From NCBI GenBank assembly GCA_964492065.1, contig CAZBHH010000005.1, positions 62,001 to 126,000 of the forward strand: a DNA stretch of 64,000 bases. Reading direction: 5' to 3'. Position numbers and translations under genes: made by a program. The notes under the pieces are model-generated. The model was given only the letters and a program-made list of their open reading frames with translations. It did not search any database and was not told the DNA's origin. This document shows, in pieces, positions 33,459 to 42,977 of the stretch; the first letter of the stretch is position 1, and each line of letters starts with the position of its first letter. Source of the DNA: JADKAC01 sp964492065. GTDB lineage: Bacteria; Bacteroidota; Bacteroidia; Chitinophagales; BACL12.

Positions 33459-34632
33459 TACTTAAGGTGGCGTGCGGCACTGCTTTTAACCGCTCCTTCG
33501 AGATGAGCCTTCCCGTTTCCCGGCAGATGCCATAGGTCTTGTTTTCAATGCGCATCAATGCCTTGTCGAGATGTGAAATAAAGTTGAGCTGACGGGAGGC
33601 CATTTGACTCAGGTATTCACGCTCAGCGGTATTCGTTCCGTCTTCAAGACCCTTGAATCCCAGGTCAGAATCATCCGATCCGATATCCGATTTTCTGCTG
33701 ATCTGGTCCTGCAGGTATTTCAATTCATCTTTGGCCTTATTCATTTTGTTAATAATCAATTCTTTGAACTCCTGGAGTTCCGCATCTGAGTATCTCGTCT
33801 TTGCCACTTTATCCGGTTGTATTGATTCTGAATTATTTTTCTTGTCTTCTGCCAAAATAGTATCTCGCAAGGTGGGTAATATCACCTCATTGACAACTTT
33901 TACATCATCCATATCTGTTCGCTCAGTAGTTGTGCCTTGTCCCTTTACTACTTTTGTTTTCTCATTTTTTGGCGTTTTTTCTTTTGCTTTTGGTGTCGGC
34001 TTTTTAGGGTGTATAGCAGTCGTCGTCTTCGGTTCTTTTGTGTTTTTTAGATCCGCCTGTTTTTTTGTTTCCATTACCTTTTTATCGGTTGGAGCCACAG
34101 TAGAAGTGCTTATATTATTAATGGTATTCGGTTTTTTTACCGCTTCTTTCACCGCAGTTTTGGCGGTTGTTTTCACCTTGTCTTTTACCGGAGAGTTTGC
34201 GGATTTCACCTTGTCGGTAGCCGGTTTTTTCGATGCGGTTTTCGGAGCCGTCTTCTTTGCCGGGTTCACCGGTTTTTGTGCAACTGTTTTTGGCTTAGCC
34301 GCCTTCTTCGGCGCCGCCTTTTTTTGGCTTACCGGTTTTTTCGGTGCGGTCTTGGCGGAGGTTTTTTTAGCTACTGTATTTTTTGCCAGTGATGTTTTCA
34401 CCGGTTTTACGGCTTTTTTAACCGTAGATTTTGACTTGGAAACGGGTGTTGCTTTTTTAACGGCGGAGGTCTTCTTTGCCGGTTTTGCGGAGGATTTTGC
34501 TTTTACCAGGGGTTTTTTTACCGATTTTTTTGCCGGTGTCGCCTTTTTGACAACTCTTTTCTCAGCTGTATTTTTCTTAGCGGTCTTTGGCTTTGCCGCT
34601 GACTTTTTTGGGGTGTTTTTACTCTTAGCCAT
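33430..34632 (-). CDS. Histone H1-like Lys/Ala/Pro-rich tail fused to zinc-less DksA/TraR domain
   Basis: 400 residues. Residues 1 to about 240 are low-complexity, with repeated KKxAxPKxA patterns like histone H1 or AlgP tails, and are strongly basic. Residues about 245-400 are a DksA/TraR-type module: a coiled-coil hairpin (ELQEFKELIINKMNKAKDELKYLQ ... LNFISHLDKALMRIENKTYG) and the globular end ICRETGRLISKERLKAVPHATLS. Only one of the four zinc-ligand Cys is left, as is usual for the Bacteroidota form. It likely binds the RNA polymerase secondary channel, with the tail binding DNA or RNA. It lies 5 bases downstream of ileS. Confidence 0.8.
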   Translation of the reverse strand: MAKSKNTPKKSAAKPKTAKKNTAEKRVVKKATPAKKSVKKPLVKAKSSAKPAKKTSAVKKATPVSKSKSTVKKAVKPVKTSLAKNTVAKKTSAKTAPKKPVSQKKAAPKKAAKPKTVAQKPVNPAKKTAPKTASKKPATDKVKSANSPVKDKVKTTAKTAVKEAVKKPNTINNISTSTVAPTDKKVMETKKQADLKNTKEPKTTTAIHPKKPTPKAKEKTPKNEKTKVVKGQGTTTERTDMDDVKVVNEVILPTLRDTILAEDKKNNSESIQPDKVAKTRYSDAELQEFKELIINKMNKAKDELKYLQDQISRKSDIGSDDSDLGFKGLEDGTNTAEREYLSQMASRQLNFISHLDKALMRIENKTYGICRETGRLISKERLKAVPHATLSIEAKTAKGQ

Positions 34633-34637
34633 CGCAA

Positions 34638-37600
34638 TTATATTTTATTGATGTTTACCTTAACGGCTATATTGTTAATATCAATTTCAGTAAAATCTGA
34701 CAAATCGGGTGTTTCCTCCAATTTATCAGCTAAAATTTCGCTGCAAATATAGCGGTTATAATTGATTAAAGCCGAGTGCAGTAAGGGTTCAGGTGCTATT
34801 TGTACCCGGATTCTGTCGGTTATCTCCAACGCCATATCCTTGCGCATTTTTTGAAGTTTGCTCACCAGTTCTCGTGCATGGCCTTCTTCAATTAATGAGT
34901 CATCCAGGTTAACGTCGAGTGCCACGGTTAATTTTCCGGCCGGTGCCACTAACCAGCCGGGAATATCCTCGGAAATGATTTCGACATCGCCGCTGTTGAG
35001 TTCAATATTGCGTCCGTTAATATTCAAAACTGCTTTTCCGGAATTTTCAAATTGTACAATTTCCTCCTGTGAAAAGTTTCCGATTGCGGCAACGGCGATC
35101 TTCATATCGGCGCCCAGTTTAGGCCCCAGGGTTTTGAAGTTCGGTTTTATCCTTTTGGTAATAATGCCCGACGTGTCTTCGATAAATTCAATTGCCCGCA
35201 CATTCACTTCGGCACGTATCAGTGGCGCCACGTGTTCCAACTGCGACTTTACGGCAGGCTGCAATACGGGTATCATCACCCGCTGCAGCGGTTGGCGCAC
35301 CTTGATGTTCTCTCTTTTGCGCAGCGACAACACTGTACTTGAAATATCCTGCGCCATTTCCATTTGTTCTTCCAGGTCGCGGTCGATTACAGCGGTGTCT
35401 GCCGTTGGAAACCGGCTGAGATGTATGGATTCGACTGCATCCCCGGAGGCGTTGGGGTGGAGGCTGCGATACAGAAATTCTGCGAAAAACGGGGCGATGG
35501 GGGCCATGAGACCGGCTGTTGTTTCCAGGCAGGTGTACAATGTCTGGTAAGCTGCGGTTTTATCGGGGCTCGGTTCGCCTTTCCAGAACCGGCGGCGGCT
35601 CAGCCGTACATACCAATTGCTGAGGTGATCGGTAACGAATATCTGAATCAGGCGGCCGGCACGTGTCGGCTCATATGCTTCGAGGCTCCCGGTTACCTGG
35701 GCTATGAGCGTGTGCAGGCTGGAGATAATCCAGCGGTCTAATTCCGGTCTTTCGGCTACCGGTATTTCGGGCTCGGCATTATCGAAGCCGTCAACATTGG
35801 CGTACAGCGCAAAGAAATTATAGGTGTTAAACAGGGTGCCGAAGAATTTGCGCTGGGCTTCCACCAGGCCTTCGCTGTCAAATTTTAAATTGTCCCAGGG
35901 CTGGGCATTGGTAATCATATACCAGCGATTGGCATCTGCACCATAGGTGTAAATAGAATCGAAGGGGTTTACCGTATTGCCCAGGCGTTTCGACATTTTA
36001 TTGCCGTTTTTATCGAGTACCAACCCGTTGGAGACGACATTTTTAAATGCGACGGAGTCGAATAGCATACAGGCGAGGACATGCAGGGTAAAAAACCATC
36101 CCCTTGTTTGATCGACGCCTTCGGCGATGAAATCGGCCGGGAAGTTGTTCTCAAAGCGCTCCGCATTTTCGAATGGCCAATGCCATTGCGCATAGGGCAT
36201 TGCCCCCGAGTCGAACCATACGTCTATCAAATCCGGCTCGCGGTACATGGGTTTTCCCGAAGGGCTGATTAGGACAATTGCATCGGCAAAGGGTTTGTGC
36301 AGATCGATATCCAGGAGGCCGTTGCGGATTTCGAATTGCGCATCGGTATTCAATCCCGCCTGTTGTGCTTTCAAAAAGGCATCGGTCAAATCTTTTACGG
36401 AGCCGATACACAATTCCTCCCGGCCGTCGCGGGTACGCCAGATGGGCAGGGGTGTTCCCCAGTAGCGGGAGCGGCTCAGGTTCCAGTCCACCAGGTTTTC
36501 TAACCATTGGGCAAAACGGCCTTCTCCAGTATTCGCCGGTTTCCAGTGAATGGTGGCATTTAACGCCAGCAGTCTGTCTTTTACCGCCGTGGTCTTAATA
36601 AACCACGAATCCAGCGGGTAATAAATGACGGGTTTATCGGTGCGCCAGCAATGCGGGTAATTATGCTCGTACTTTTCAATTTTAAATGCCCTGTTTTCCT
36701 CTTTCAGTTTAACGGCTATGATTATATCGGGATTTTCCCAGTTCGGATCGTTGGTGTAATCCTTTACGTATTTGCCTGCCAGGAAACCCGCTTCATCGGT
36801 AAATTTTCCCTGTTTATCTACCAGTGTTAAACTGCCTATGCCCTTTTGTTGCGCCGTGCGAAAATCGTCGGCGCCAAAGCTCGGTGCCAGGTGGACGATG
36901 CCCGTACCATCTGCGGTGGTCACGAAATCGGCCGTCACTACTTTAAAGGCATCGCCTTCTTTGGGCCGGGTAAACGGAAGCAGTTGTTCATAGCGCAAGC
37001 CTTCGAGTTCCTTACCTGTAAATGTGGTTACGAGTTGCCAGGGGATTGCTTTGGCTCCCGGCTCATAAGAATCGGCATTTTCATTTTCGGGACTAAAATA
37101 TACGGGCAAGCGATCTGCGGCGATGAGGAGTCTTACCGGCAGGTGAGTATAGGGATTGTAGGTTTGCACCAGGCGGTATTCAATATTTTTTCCTACGGCA
37201 AGGGCTGTGTTGGAAGGCAGGGTCCAGGGGGTTGTCGTCCACGCCAGGATAAATGTTTCCACAGTGTCGGACAACAACTTGTTTTCCGACGGATGCCCGG
37301 ACGGCACTACCTTAAACTGCGCCACAATGGTTGTGTCTTTCACCGGGCGATAGCTGCCCGGCATATTTAATTCATGACTGCTCAAACCGGTACCCGCCGC
37401 CGGTGAATAGGGCTGAATGGTATATCCTTTATACAGCAATTGTTTGTCGTAAAGTTGCTTCAGCAAATACCAGAGCGTCTCGATATACTTATTGTCGAAA
37501 GTGATATACGGCGTATCCAGGTTCACCCAATACCCCATAATTTGCGTCAGCTCGTCCCATTGATCTTTGTACTTCATCACCTCGCGGCGACATACGGCAT

Positions 37601-37967
37601 TGTATTCCTCCACCGAGATTTTATTACCGATATCTTCTTTGGTTATACCTAATAGTTTTTCAACTCCTAACTCGACGGGTAGCCCGTGGGTGTCCCAACC
37701 GCCTTTGCGCTCCACCAGGTATCCTCGCATGGTTTTATAGCGGCAAAACAAATCCTTAATGGTACGGCTCAGCACGTGGTGGATGCCCGGTGTGCCGTTG
37801 GCGGAAGGCGGCCCTTCATAAAAAATAAAGGGCTTGTCGCCTTTCCTGGTGGCGGTACTCTTTGAGAAGATATCTGCCCGTTTCCAAAAAGCGAGTATCT
37901 CTTTATCGATAGCCGGGAGATCGAGAGTCTTAAATTCGGGGTACTTGTTATTTTCCTGCTTCATCAT
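34638..37967 (-). CDS. ileS: Isoleucyl-tRNA synthetase, type 2, with GxHH signature
   Basis: 1109 residues, the length of eukaryote-like IleRS2 rather than bacterial IleRS1 (about 940). The class I catalytic loop is GKMSKR-like (NGNKMSKRLGNTV). Editing-domain blocks (TTTPWTLPSNTALAVG, GTGIVHLAPSFGADD) and the anticodon-binding C-terminus are present. The HIGH signature at residues 61-64 reads G-I-H-H in GTPGIHHVLSRTIKD, where HxGH is usual. The first and third positions are thus swapped, the altered form described for mupirocin hyper-resistant IleRS2. The start overlaps the upstream RND transporter gene by 20 bases. The GxHH codons lie at 37776-37787. Confidence 0.95.
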   Translation of the reverse strand: MMKQENNKYPEFKTLDLPAIDKEILAFWKRADIFSKSTATRKGDKPFIFYEGPPSANGTPGIHHVLSRTIKDLFCRYKTMRGYLVERKGGWDTHGLPVELGVEKLLGITKEDIGNKISVEEYNAVCRREVMKYKDQWDELTQIMGYWVNLDTPYITFDNKYIETLWYLLKQLYDKQLLYKGYTIQPYSPAAGTGLSSHELNMPGSYRPVKDTTIVAQFKVVPSGHPSENKLLSDTVETFILAWTTTPWTLPSNTALAVGKNIEYRLVQTYNPYTHLPVRLLIAADRLPVYFSPENENADSYEPGAKAIPWQLVTTFTGKELEGLRYEQLLPFTRPKEGDAFKVVTADFVTTADGTGIVHLAPSFGADDFRTAQQKGIGSLTLVDKQGKFTDEAGFLAGKYVKDYTNDPNWENPDIIIAVKLKEENRAFKIEKYEHNYPHCWRTDKPVIYYPLDSWFIKTTAVKDRLLALNATIHWKPANTGEGRFAQWLENLVDWNLSRSRYWGTPLPIWRTRDGREELCIGSVKDLTDAFLKAQQAGLNTDAQFEIRNGLLDIDLHKPFADAIVLISPSGKPMYREPDLIDVWFDSGAMPYAQWHWPFENAERFENNFPADFIAEGVDQTRGWFFTLHVLACMLFDSVAFKNVVSNGLVLDKNGNKMSKRLGNTVNPFDSIYTYGADANRWYMITNAQPWDNLKFDSEGLVEAQRKFFGTLFNTYNFFALYANVDGFDNAEPEIPVAERPELDRWIISSLHTLIAQVTGSLEAYEPTRAGRLIQIFVTDHLSNWYVRLSRRRFWKGEPSPDKTAAYQTLYTCLETTAGLMAPIAPFFAEFLYRSLHPNASGDAVESIHLSRFPTADTAVIDRDLEEQMEMAQDISSTVLSLRKRENIKVRQPLQRVMIPVLQPAVKSQLEHVAPLIRAEVNVRAIEFIEDTSGIITKRIKPNFKTLGPKLGADMKIAVAAIGNFSQEEIVQFENSGKAVLNINGRNIELNSGDVEIISEDIPGWLVAPAGKLTVALDVNLDDSLIEEGHARELVSKLQKMRKDMALEITDRIRVQIAPEPLLHSALINYNRYICSEILADKLEETPDLSDFTEIDINNIAVKVNINKI

Positions 37968-40467
37968 TTCCAGTTCCTGCTTTCTTATTGGTTTCGTTTA
38001 TTAAATCGGCGTAAGTGCCCTTGCTTTTCTTATATTTTTTGCGGTGTGTCGCTTCCAGGTTTTTATCAAAAAACATGATTATCGAGGGCAGTAATAACAG
38101 ATTGGTCAACAGCGCAACGGTTAAGGTTACCGAAGTCAGCACTCCGAGATTCTTAGTGCCTTCGAATTCGCTGAATGCAAAGATGATAAAGCCGAAAAAC
38201 AAAATGATATAGGTGTATAACATACTCACGCCGGTTTCACGCAGCGCCACCAATACGGTTTCTTTCACGTTAAAGCTGTGCCGGATTAATTCGATGCGGT
38301 ACTTAGCCATAAAGTGAATGGAAAAGTCCACGGCTATACCAAATGCCACACTGTAAATGAGTACGGTGGACGGTTTTAACTCAATATTAAAATACCCCAT
38401 AATGGCGGCGGTGAACAGGAGCGGAATCAGGTTTGGCAGCAGAGTGAGAATCAAAACCTTGCCGCTGCGAAACTGGAATCCCATGGTTATGGCAATCAGA
38501 ACCAGGGCGAGAGCGACACTGCCGATCAAACTTTTTATGAGATAATTATAACCCGCCAGCGATACGATACCCGTACCGGTAAGCGACACATCATAGGCTT
38601 TCGGGTCGAAAATGGAGTCGATTTTGGGCTGGAGTTCGGCAATCAGTTTTGGCATGGAATCCGATCCGATATCTTCCATTTGTACCGAGATACGGGTAAT
38701 GGTGCCAGTGGGGTCGATAAACCGGTTTTCGGATAAGGAGGGCTGCCGGCTGTTTTTCAGGTAATTGGCCGCCTTTGCGTCGTTGGAAGTGAGATTTTGC
38801 TGCGACGGCATCTCGTAGAACCGCGGGCTGCCGTTGTAATATGCCTGCCTGGCGAATTTCATGGCGTCAATTATCGAGAGCGAATGCGAGAATTGCGGAT
38901 ACTGCGCTAAGGTATCCTGCAAGGTGCTGAGTTTTTCCAGCGTGGTGATGCTGGTAATACCGGCGACGGAATTATCCCGGCGGGTAACCTTCAGCGTATC
39001 GTAAGTTATGAGTGTATCGTCTTCGGATAAAGGTGTCTTTTCGCTGATAATGGTATCTGTTACCGTTGTATTTACCTGCTTTTTGGCAATCATGATTTCC
39101 AAAGGAATCACGCCGTTGAAATTGTTTTCATAAAAGACCAGGTCCTTATACACTTTGGATTTTTTGGAGACATCCTGCAGGAAGAAACCCTCGGCCCTGA
39201 TTTTAAATAATCCGATTATCGAGGCAACGACAACGATGGAGAACCCGGTAAATATTACCCGCCGGTTATGCACAGTCCAGGTGACGAGTTTATAGATGAT
39301 AAACCGGAAGAATTTATAGTCCAGGTGATTGGTGTCGCTGGATTTTGGCTTGGGCAAAAAACTGAAAATGACAGGCAGGCCAATTAAGGAAATTAAATAG
39401 GTGGCAGAGATGGAAATAAAAGTGATTATGCCGAATTCTTTCAGCATCTCTACGCCGGTGAATGTGAAAACGCCGAAACCGATAGCGGTGGTGAGGTTTG
39501 TAAAAAACGTGGCGTAGCCGATGTGTTCGATGATGGAGGTGAGCGCTTTTATTTTATTGCCGTGTCTTTTGAAATCCACGTGGTATTTGTTCAGCATATA
39601 CACGCTGTTGGGAACGCCGATCACGATCAGCAAACTCGGAATCAGCCCGGTGAGCAAACTGACTTTATACCCCATCATCGACATGAGGCCCATAGAAATT
39701 ACCACGCCCGAACCGATGATCAACAGCGGAAAGATCACGGCTATCCATGAGCGGAATAATACGAACAGCACAATAATGGTGACGATGACTGCGAGTATCA
39801 GGAACAATTGTATCTCGGCGGATATAGTTGTCAATTGGTAGAAGCGGTAGTAGGGCAGGCCGGAGTAATGCAGTTCCAGTCCGTATTTGGCCTCGAACTG
39901 CGAGGTCTGACGCAGGATATCATCCACCACTGTTATGCGCCGCATGGAGGAGAGAATATCCCTGTCCAGCGCAATCAGCATCAAATACACCGATGAGTCG
40001 GGCTGGTACAGCCTGTACTCGTAGAAAGGCAGGCGCATGAACACTTGTTTCAGCGAATCGAGTTGCTGTTGATTCTGCGGGGCCGGATCGAAGATATTTA
40101 CCATGTCGAACCGCTCCTGGCCGGAATTCTTTACCAGGTTCACCGAAGATGCAGGAGAGAGCACATTGCTGACGTTTTGAATATGGAGCACATCATTGCC
40201 CATCTGCATCCAGTCGCTGAAGAAATCGAAGTTCCAGAATTGATCAGTTTGCACCGCCACCAGCATGATATTGCCTTCATCGCCGAATACGCTTTTAAAT
40301 TTTTCGTAGTCGATATACTCTTCAGCGCTGGTGGGAATCGACTTCTGCAGGTCGTAATTCAGCTTGACCCGTGTGGTCTGATACGTCATAAATGCAGTGA
40401 TAAGCCCCCAAATGATTAAGAAGTAGAGTCTGTTGCGCAAAATAATCCTGGAAATGGCTTGCCACAT
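37948..40467 (-). CDS. RND/MMPL family transporter
   Basis: An 839-residue inner-membrane protein with two matching halves, each with one span, a large periplasmic loop and a five-helix bundle. The first bundle covers about 210-400 (TISAEIQLFLILAVIVTIIVLFVLF... to LIGLPVIFSFLPK) and the second about 655-800. A central Asp in VDFSIHFMAKY fits the proton-relay helix. It resembles the HpnN/MMPL group, which moves lipids or hydrophobic compounds. No membrane-fusion or outer-membrane channel gene is adjacent. A -7 element lies at 40484-40491, and ileS probably shares this transcript. Confidence 0.85.
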   Translation of the reverse strand: MWQAISRIILRNRLYFLIIWGLITAFMTYQTTRVKLNYDLQKSIPTSAEEYIDYEKFKSVFGDEGNIMLVAVQTDQFWNFDFFSDWMQMGNDVLHIQNVSNVLSPASSVNLVKNSGQERFDMVNIFDPAPQNQQQLDSLKQVFMRLPFYEYRLYQPDSSVYLMLIALDRDILSSMRRITVVDDILRQTSQFEAKYGLELHYSGLPYYRFYQLTTISAEIQLFLILAVIVTIIVLFVLFRSWIAVIFPLLIIGSGVVISMGLMSMMGYKVSLLTGLIPSLLIVIGVPNSVYMLNKYHVDFKRHGNKIKALTSIIEHIGYATFFTNLTTAIGFGVFTFTGVEMLKEFGIITFISISATYLISLIGLPVIFSFLPKPKSSDTNHLDYKFFRFIIYKLVTWTVHNRRVIFTGFSIVVVASIIGLFKIRAEGFFLQDVSKKSKVYKDLVFYENNFNGVIPLEIMIAKKQVNTTVTDTIISEKTPLSEDDTLITYDTLKVTRRDNSVAGITSITTLEKLSTLQDTLAQYPQFSHSLSIIDAMKFARQAYYNGSPRFYEMPSQQNLTSNDAKAANYLKNSRQPSLSENRFIDPTGTITRISVQMEDIGSDSMPKLIAELQPKIDSIFDPKAYDVSLTGTGIVSLAGYNYLIKSLIGSVALALVLIAITMGFQFRSGKVLILTLLPNLIPLLFTAAIMGYFNIELKPSTVLIYSVAFGIAVDFSIHFMAKYRIELIRHSFNVKETVLVALRETGVSMLYTYIILFFGFIIFAFSEFEGTKNLGVLTSVTLTVALLTNLLLLPSIIMFFDKNLEATHRKKYKKSKGTYADLINETNKKAGTGNDEAGK

Positions 40468-40483
40468 AGTAAAAAATGAGGTG

Positions 40484-40491
40484 CAAAGATA
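40484..40491 (-). promoter_or_regulatory. -7 promoter element TATCTTTG for the RND-ileS-DksA-lspA run
   Basis: Reverse-strand TATCTTTG, 16 bases before the ATG at 40467. The four genes downstream overlap or are spaced by only a few bases, so this may drive all of them. For the divergent porZ only an imperfect CAACTTTG, 5 bases before its ATG, is seen. Confidence 0.45.
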
Positions 40492-40603
40492 GTAAAATAG
40501 ATACCCTGCGCCTTAGTCAGGCTAAAGTCTGAACTGATGTGCAATTGAAAATAAGCGGCGGCTGCACTCGTTACTCAGACTATATTTTACCAACTTTGCC
40601 GGA

Positions 40604-42964
40604 ATGAAAACAATTGCAAGTCTTGTATGGATATGTATCGCTGTGGTGCAGGTGGTGTTCGCCCAACAGATGGAACAGTCGGTTGCAATTGGCCAATGGA
40701 AAGCCTATTTACCTTACGGCGGCACGGTATCAGTGGCTGATGCGGGTGAAAAGGTTTACGCAGCCAACGGCCAGGCGGTATTCTCATTTAACAAGAGCGA
40801 TAACAGTTTTGAGCGGCTGCACAAGGCAAACGGCCTGAGCGATGTGGATGCGATGTATGTCTTTTACGGGATGGAACAACATACCCTCGTGATTCCGTAT
40901 CTCAATTCCAACGTGGATTTTATTGTGGATGGAGCGGTACAGAATTTTCCGTACATCAAAACCGCCAATGTTCCGGGAAATAAAAGCGTGAACCATGCGA
41001 GTTTCAAAGGTGACAGCATTTACCTGAGTACCGGGTTTGGCATAGTGGTTTACGATATAAAGAGAAAAGAAAGCCCGGCATCGTATTTTTTTACCGATGA
41101 GTCAACGGCTACCTATTTCAATGTGAACAGCACCATTATCTTTCGCGATACGCTCTATGCGGCAACGGAGAAAGGCGTGTATCGTGCTGATCTGGACAAT
41201 GCCCTGCTGGAAAATTTTAATTATTGGGAAGGCCTGAGCGGCGAGGAAGGATTAGGCGCCGGCAGCGCACAAGACATGGCGATATTCAACAACCGGCTGT
41301 ATGTAGTGGTCAACAATGCGTATATCTACGAATACGACGGTATTTCCTGGATGTTATACTACTACGAACCCGAATGGCAGATACGCCATATTTCCGCCTC
41401 GCCGACAAGGCTGGTCGTCACCCAGGCTTCCGCAGATTCCATTGATCCAGCAATGGGGCGGGTTATGACCGTGGATATTGATGACAGCTATGCATTTATT
41501 GAGAGTGCAACGGAATTGCAAATGCCCTATGCGGCTATACTGGATGGCAATTCGGATGTTTGGATTGCAGATTTATACGCAGGTCTGTTGCGGTACAGCG
41601 GCGGGGTATTTACGCAATACCTGCCTAACGGGCCGGGTTCTTCGAAGGTGTTCGACATGGAGTATTACAACAACCAATTGTGGGTGGCGCCCGGCGAGAT
41701 TAACAACTCGTGGAATTACCAATTCAACCGCGATGGTTTCTTTATAATGGGCTACGGATATTGGAATAATATCAATCTCTTTACATTTCCCGCCCTGGAT
41801 TCGGTGCTGGATTTTATCACCATGACGATTGACGCCCGAACCGGTAAAGCCTATTTCGGTTCATTTGGCGGCGGTATTGCGGAGTACGACCAAACGAACA
41901 ACAGTTTGCAGGTTTTCGACTATACCAATACCGGCCCCGACGGATTAAAAGATATCGGTGCATCTGACCCGGGCTCGTGCCGGATCGGAGGTATGCAGTT
42001 TGACGTAAATGGCAACCTGTGGATTTCCAATTTTGGGGTGGAGACCCCTCTGGTGGTGCGCAAAGCCGATGGCGTTTGGAAAAACTTTCAATGTTTTTTA
42101 CCCATTGATGCGGGCAATCAAACCGGGCAAATCGTCATCGATGATTTTGACCAGAAGTGGGTGCAAATACCGCGGGGTACAGGCATCCTGGTTTACAACC
42201 ACGGAGCGGGTATCGACGATGAGAGCGATGACCAGGTGCGCATACTGGGTATTGGCGCCGGCAATGGCAATCTGCCCGTTGGTTACGTCAATTGTTTGGC
42301 AAAAGACCTGGACGGCGAGATATGGGTGGGCACCAATGAAGGTGTTGCCGTATTTTATAATCCGGGCGCCGTGATGAGCGGCGGTCCGGCTGCAGATGCC
42401 GCACAACCCTTGGTCAATTTAGGCGGCTATTACGAGCAGTTATTAAAAGGTGAAATCGTCAACGCAATCGCAGTGGACGGCGCCAACCGCAAATGGATAG
42501 GCACCAACAGCGGCGTATTTCTGGTTTCGGAGGACGGCACCGAGCAGATTCTGGCATTTACGGAGGACAATAGCCCGCTGCTGTCGAATATCCTACTAAA
42601 CATCACCATCAATGGCGAAAACGGCGATGTGTATTTCGGCACATCCAAGGGTATTTGCTCGTATCGCGGTACCGCCACTACGGGCACGGAGAAACAGGAG
42701 TCAAAAGTTACCGTTTTTCCGAATCCCGTCCGTGAAGATTACGACGGCCTCATTGCCATTAACGGCCTTACGACAGATGCGGAAGTGAAAATTACCGACG
42801 CCGAAGGCAGATTGATTTACAAAACGGTTGCCCTGGGAGGGCAGGCTATCTGGGACGGTAAAGGGTACGAGGGCAGGCGGGCATCTACGGGTGTGTATAT
42901 GGTGTTCAGTTCCAATGCGGACGGTTCTGAAACCTTTGTTACCAAATTTCTGATAGTGCATTAA
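40604..42964 (+). CDS. porZ: Type IX secretion protein PorZ
   Basis: 786 residues, close to Porphyromonas PorZ. A signal peptide is followed by two beta-propeller domains with ligand_beta-like blades: IGQWKAYLPYGGTVSVA, KANGLSDVDAMYVFYG, TLVIPYLNSNVDFI, VYDIKRKESPASYFF, then DLDGEIWVGTNEGVAVF and RKWIGTNSGVFL. The last roughly 85 residues are a CTD-like domain (VFPNPVREDYDGLIAING...STGVYMVFSS). In Porphyromonas PorZ is a surface component of the attachment complex that presents anionic LPS for linkage to exported proteins. The following recO is a common neighbour. Confidence 0.88.
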   Translation: MKTIASLVWICIAVVQVVFAQQMEQSVAIGQWKAYLPYGGTVSVADAGEKVYAANGQAVFSFNKSDNSFERLHKANGLSDVDAMYVFYGMEQHTLVIPYLNSNVDFIVDGAVQNFPYIKTANVPGNKSVNHASFKGDSIYLSTGFGIVVYDIKRKESPASYFFTDESTATYFNVNSTIIFRDTLYAATEKGVYRADLDNALLENFNYWEGLSGEEGLGAGSAQDMAIFNNRLYVVVNNAYIYEYDGISWMLYYYEPEWQIRHISASPTRLVVTQASADSIDPAMGRVMTVDIDDSYAFIESATELQMPYAAILDGNSDVWIADLYAGLLRYSGGVFTQYLPNGPGSSKVFDMEYYNNQLWVAPGEINNSWNYQFNRDGFFIMGYGYWNNINLFTFPALDSVLDFITMTIDARTGKAYFGSFGGGIAEYDQTNNSLQVFDYTNTGPDGLKDIGASDPGSCRIGGMQFDVNGNLWISNFGVETPLVVRKADGVWKNFQCFLPIDAGNQTGQIVIDDFDQKWVQIPRGTGILVYNHGAGIDDESDDQVRILGIGAGNGNLPVGYVNCLAKDLDGEIWVGTNEGVAVFYNPGAVMSGGPAADAAQPLVNLGGYYEQLLKGEIVNAIAVDGANRKWIGTNSGVFLVSEDGTEQILAFTEDNSPLLSNILLNITINGENGDVYFGTSKGICSYRGTATTGTEKQESKVTVFPNPVREDYDGLIAINGLTTDAEVKITDAEGRLIYKTVALGGQAIWDGKGYEGRRASTGVYMVFSSNADGSETFVTKFLIVH

Positions 42965-42977
42965 TGCTCAGGTTCTC

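Noticed and set aside
33653..34651. 332-residue open frame opposite the H1-like/DksA gene
   Set aside because: It is the antisense image of the Lys/Ala/Pro-rich tail, giving an artificial Phe/Ala/Val/Thr-rich product with no domain; the reverse-strand gene explains it.
40604..42964. Reading the propeller protein as a two-component hybrid sensor
   Set aside because: Propeller blades of this kind occur in such sensors, but there is no histidine kinase or transmitter; the length, blade motifs, C-terminal domain and recO neighbour fit PorZ.
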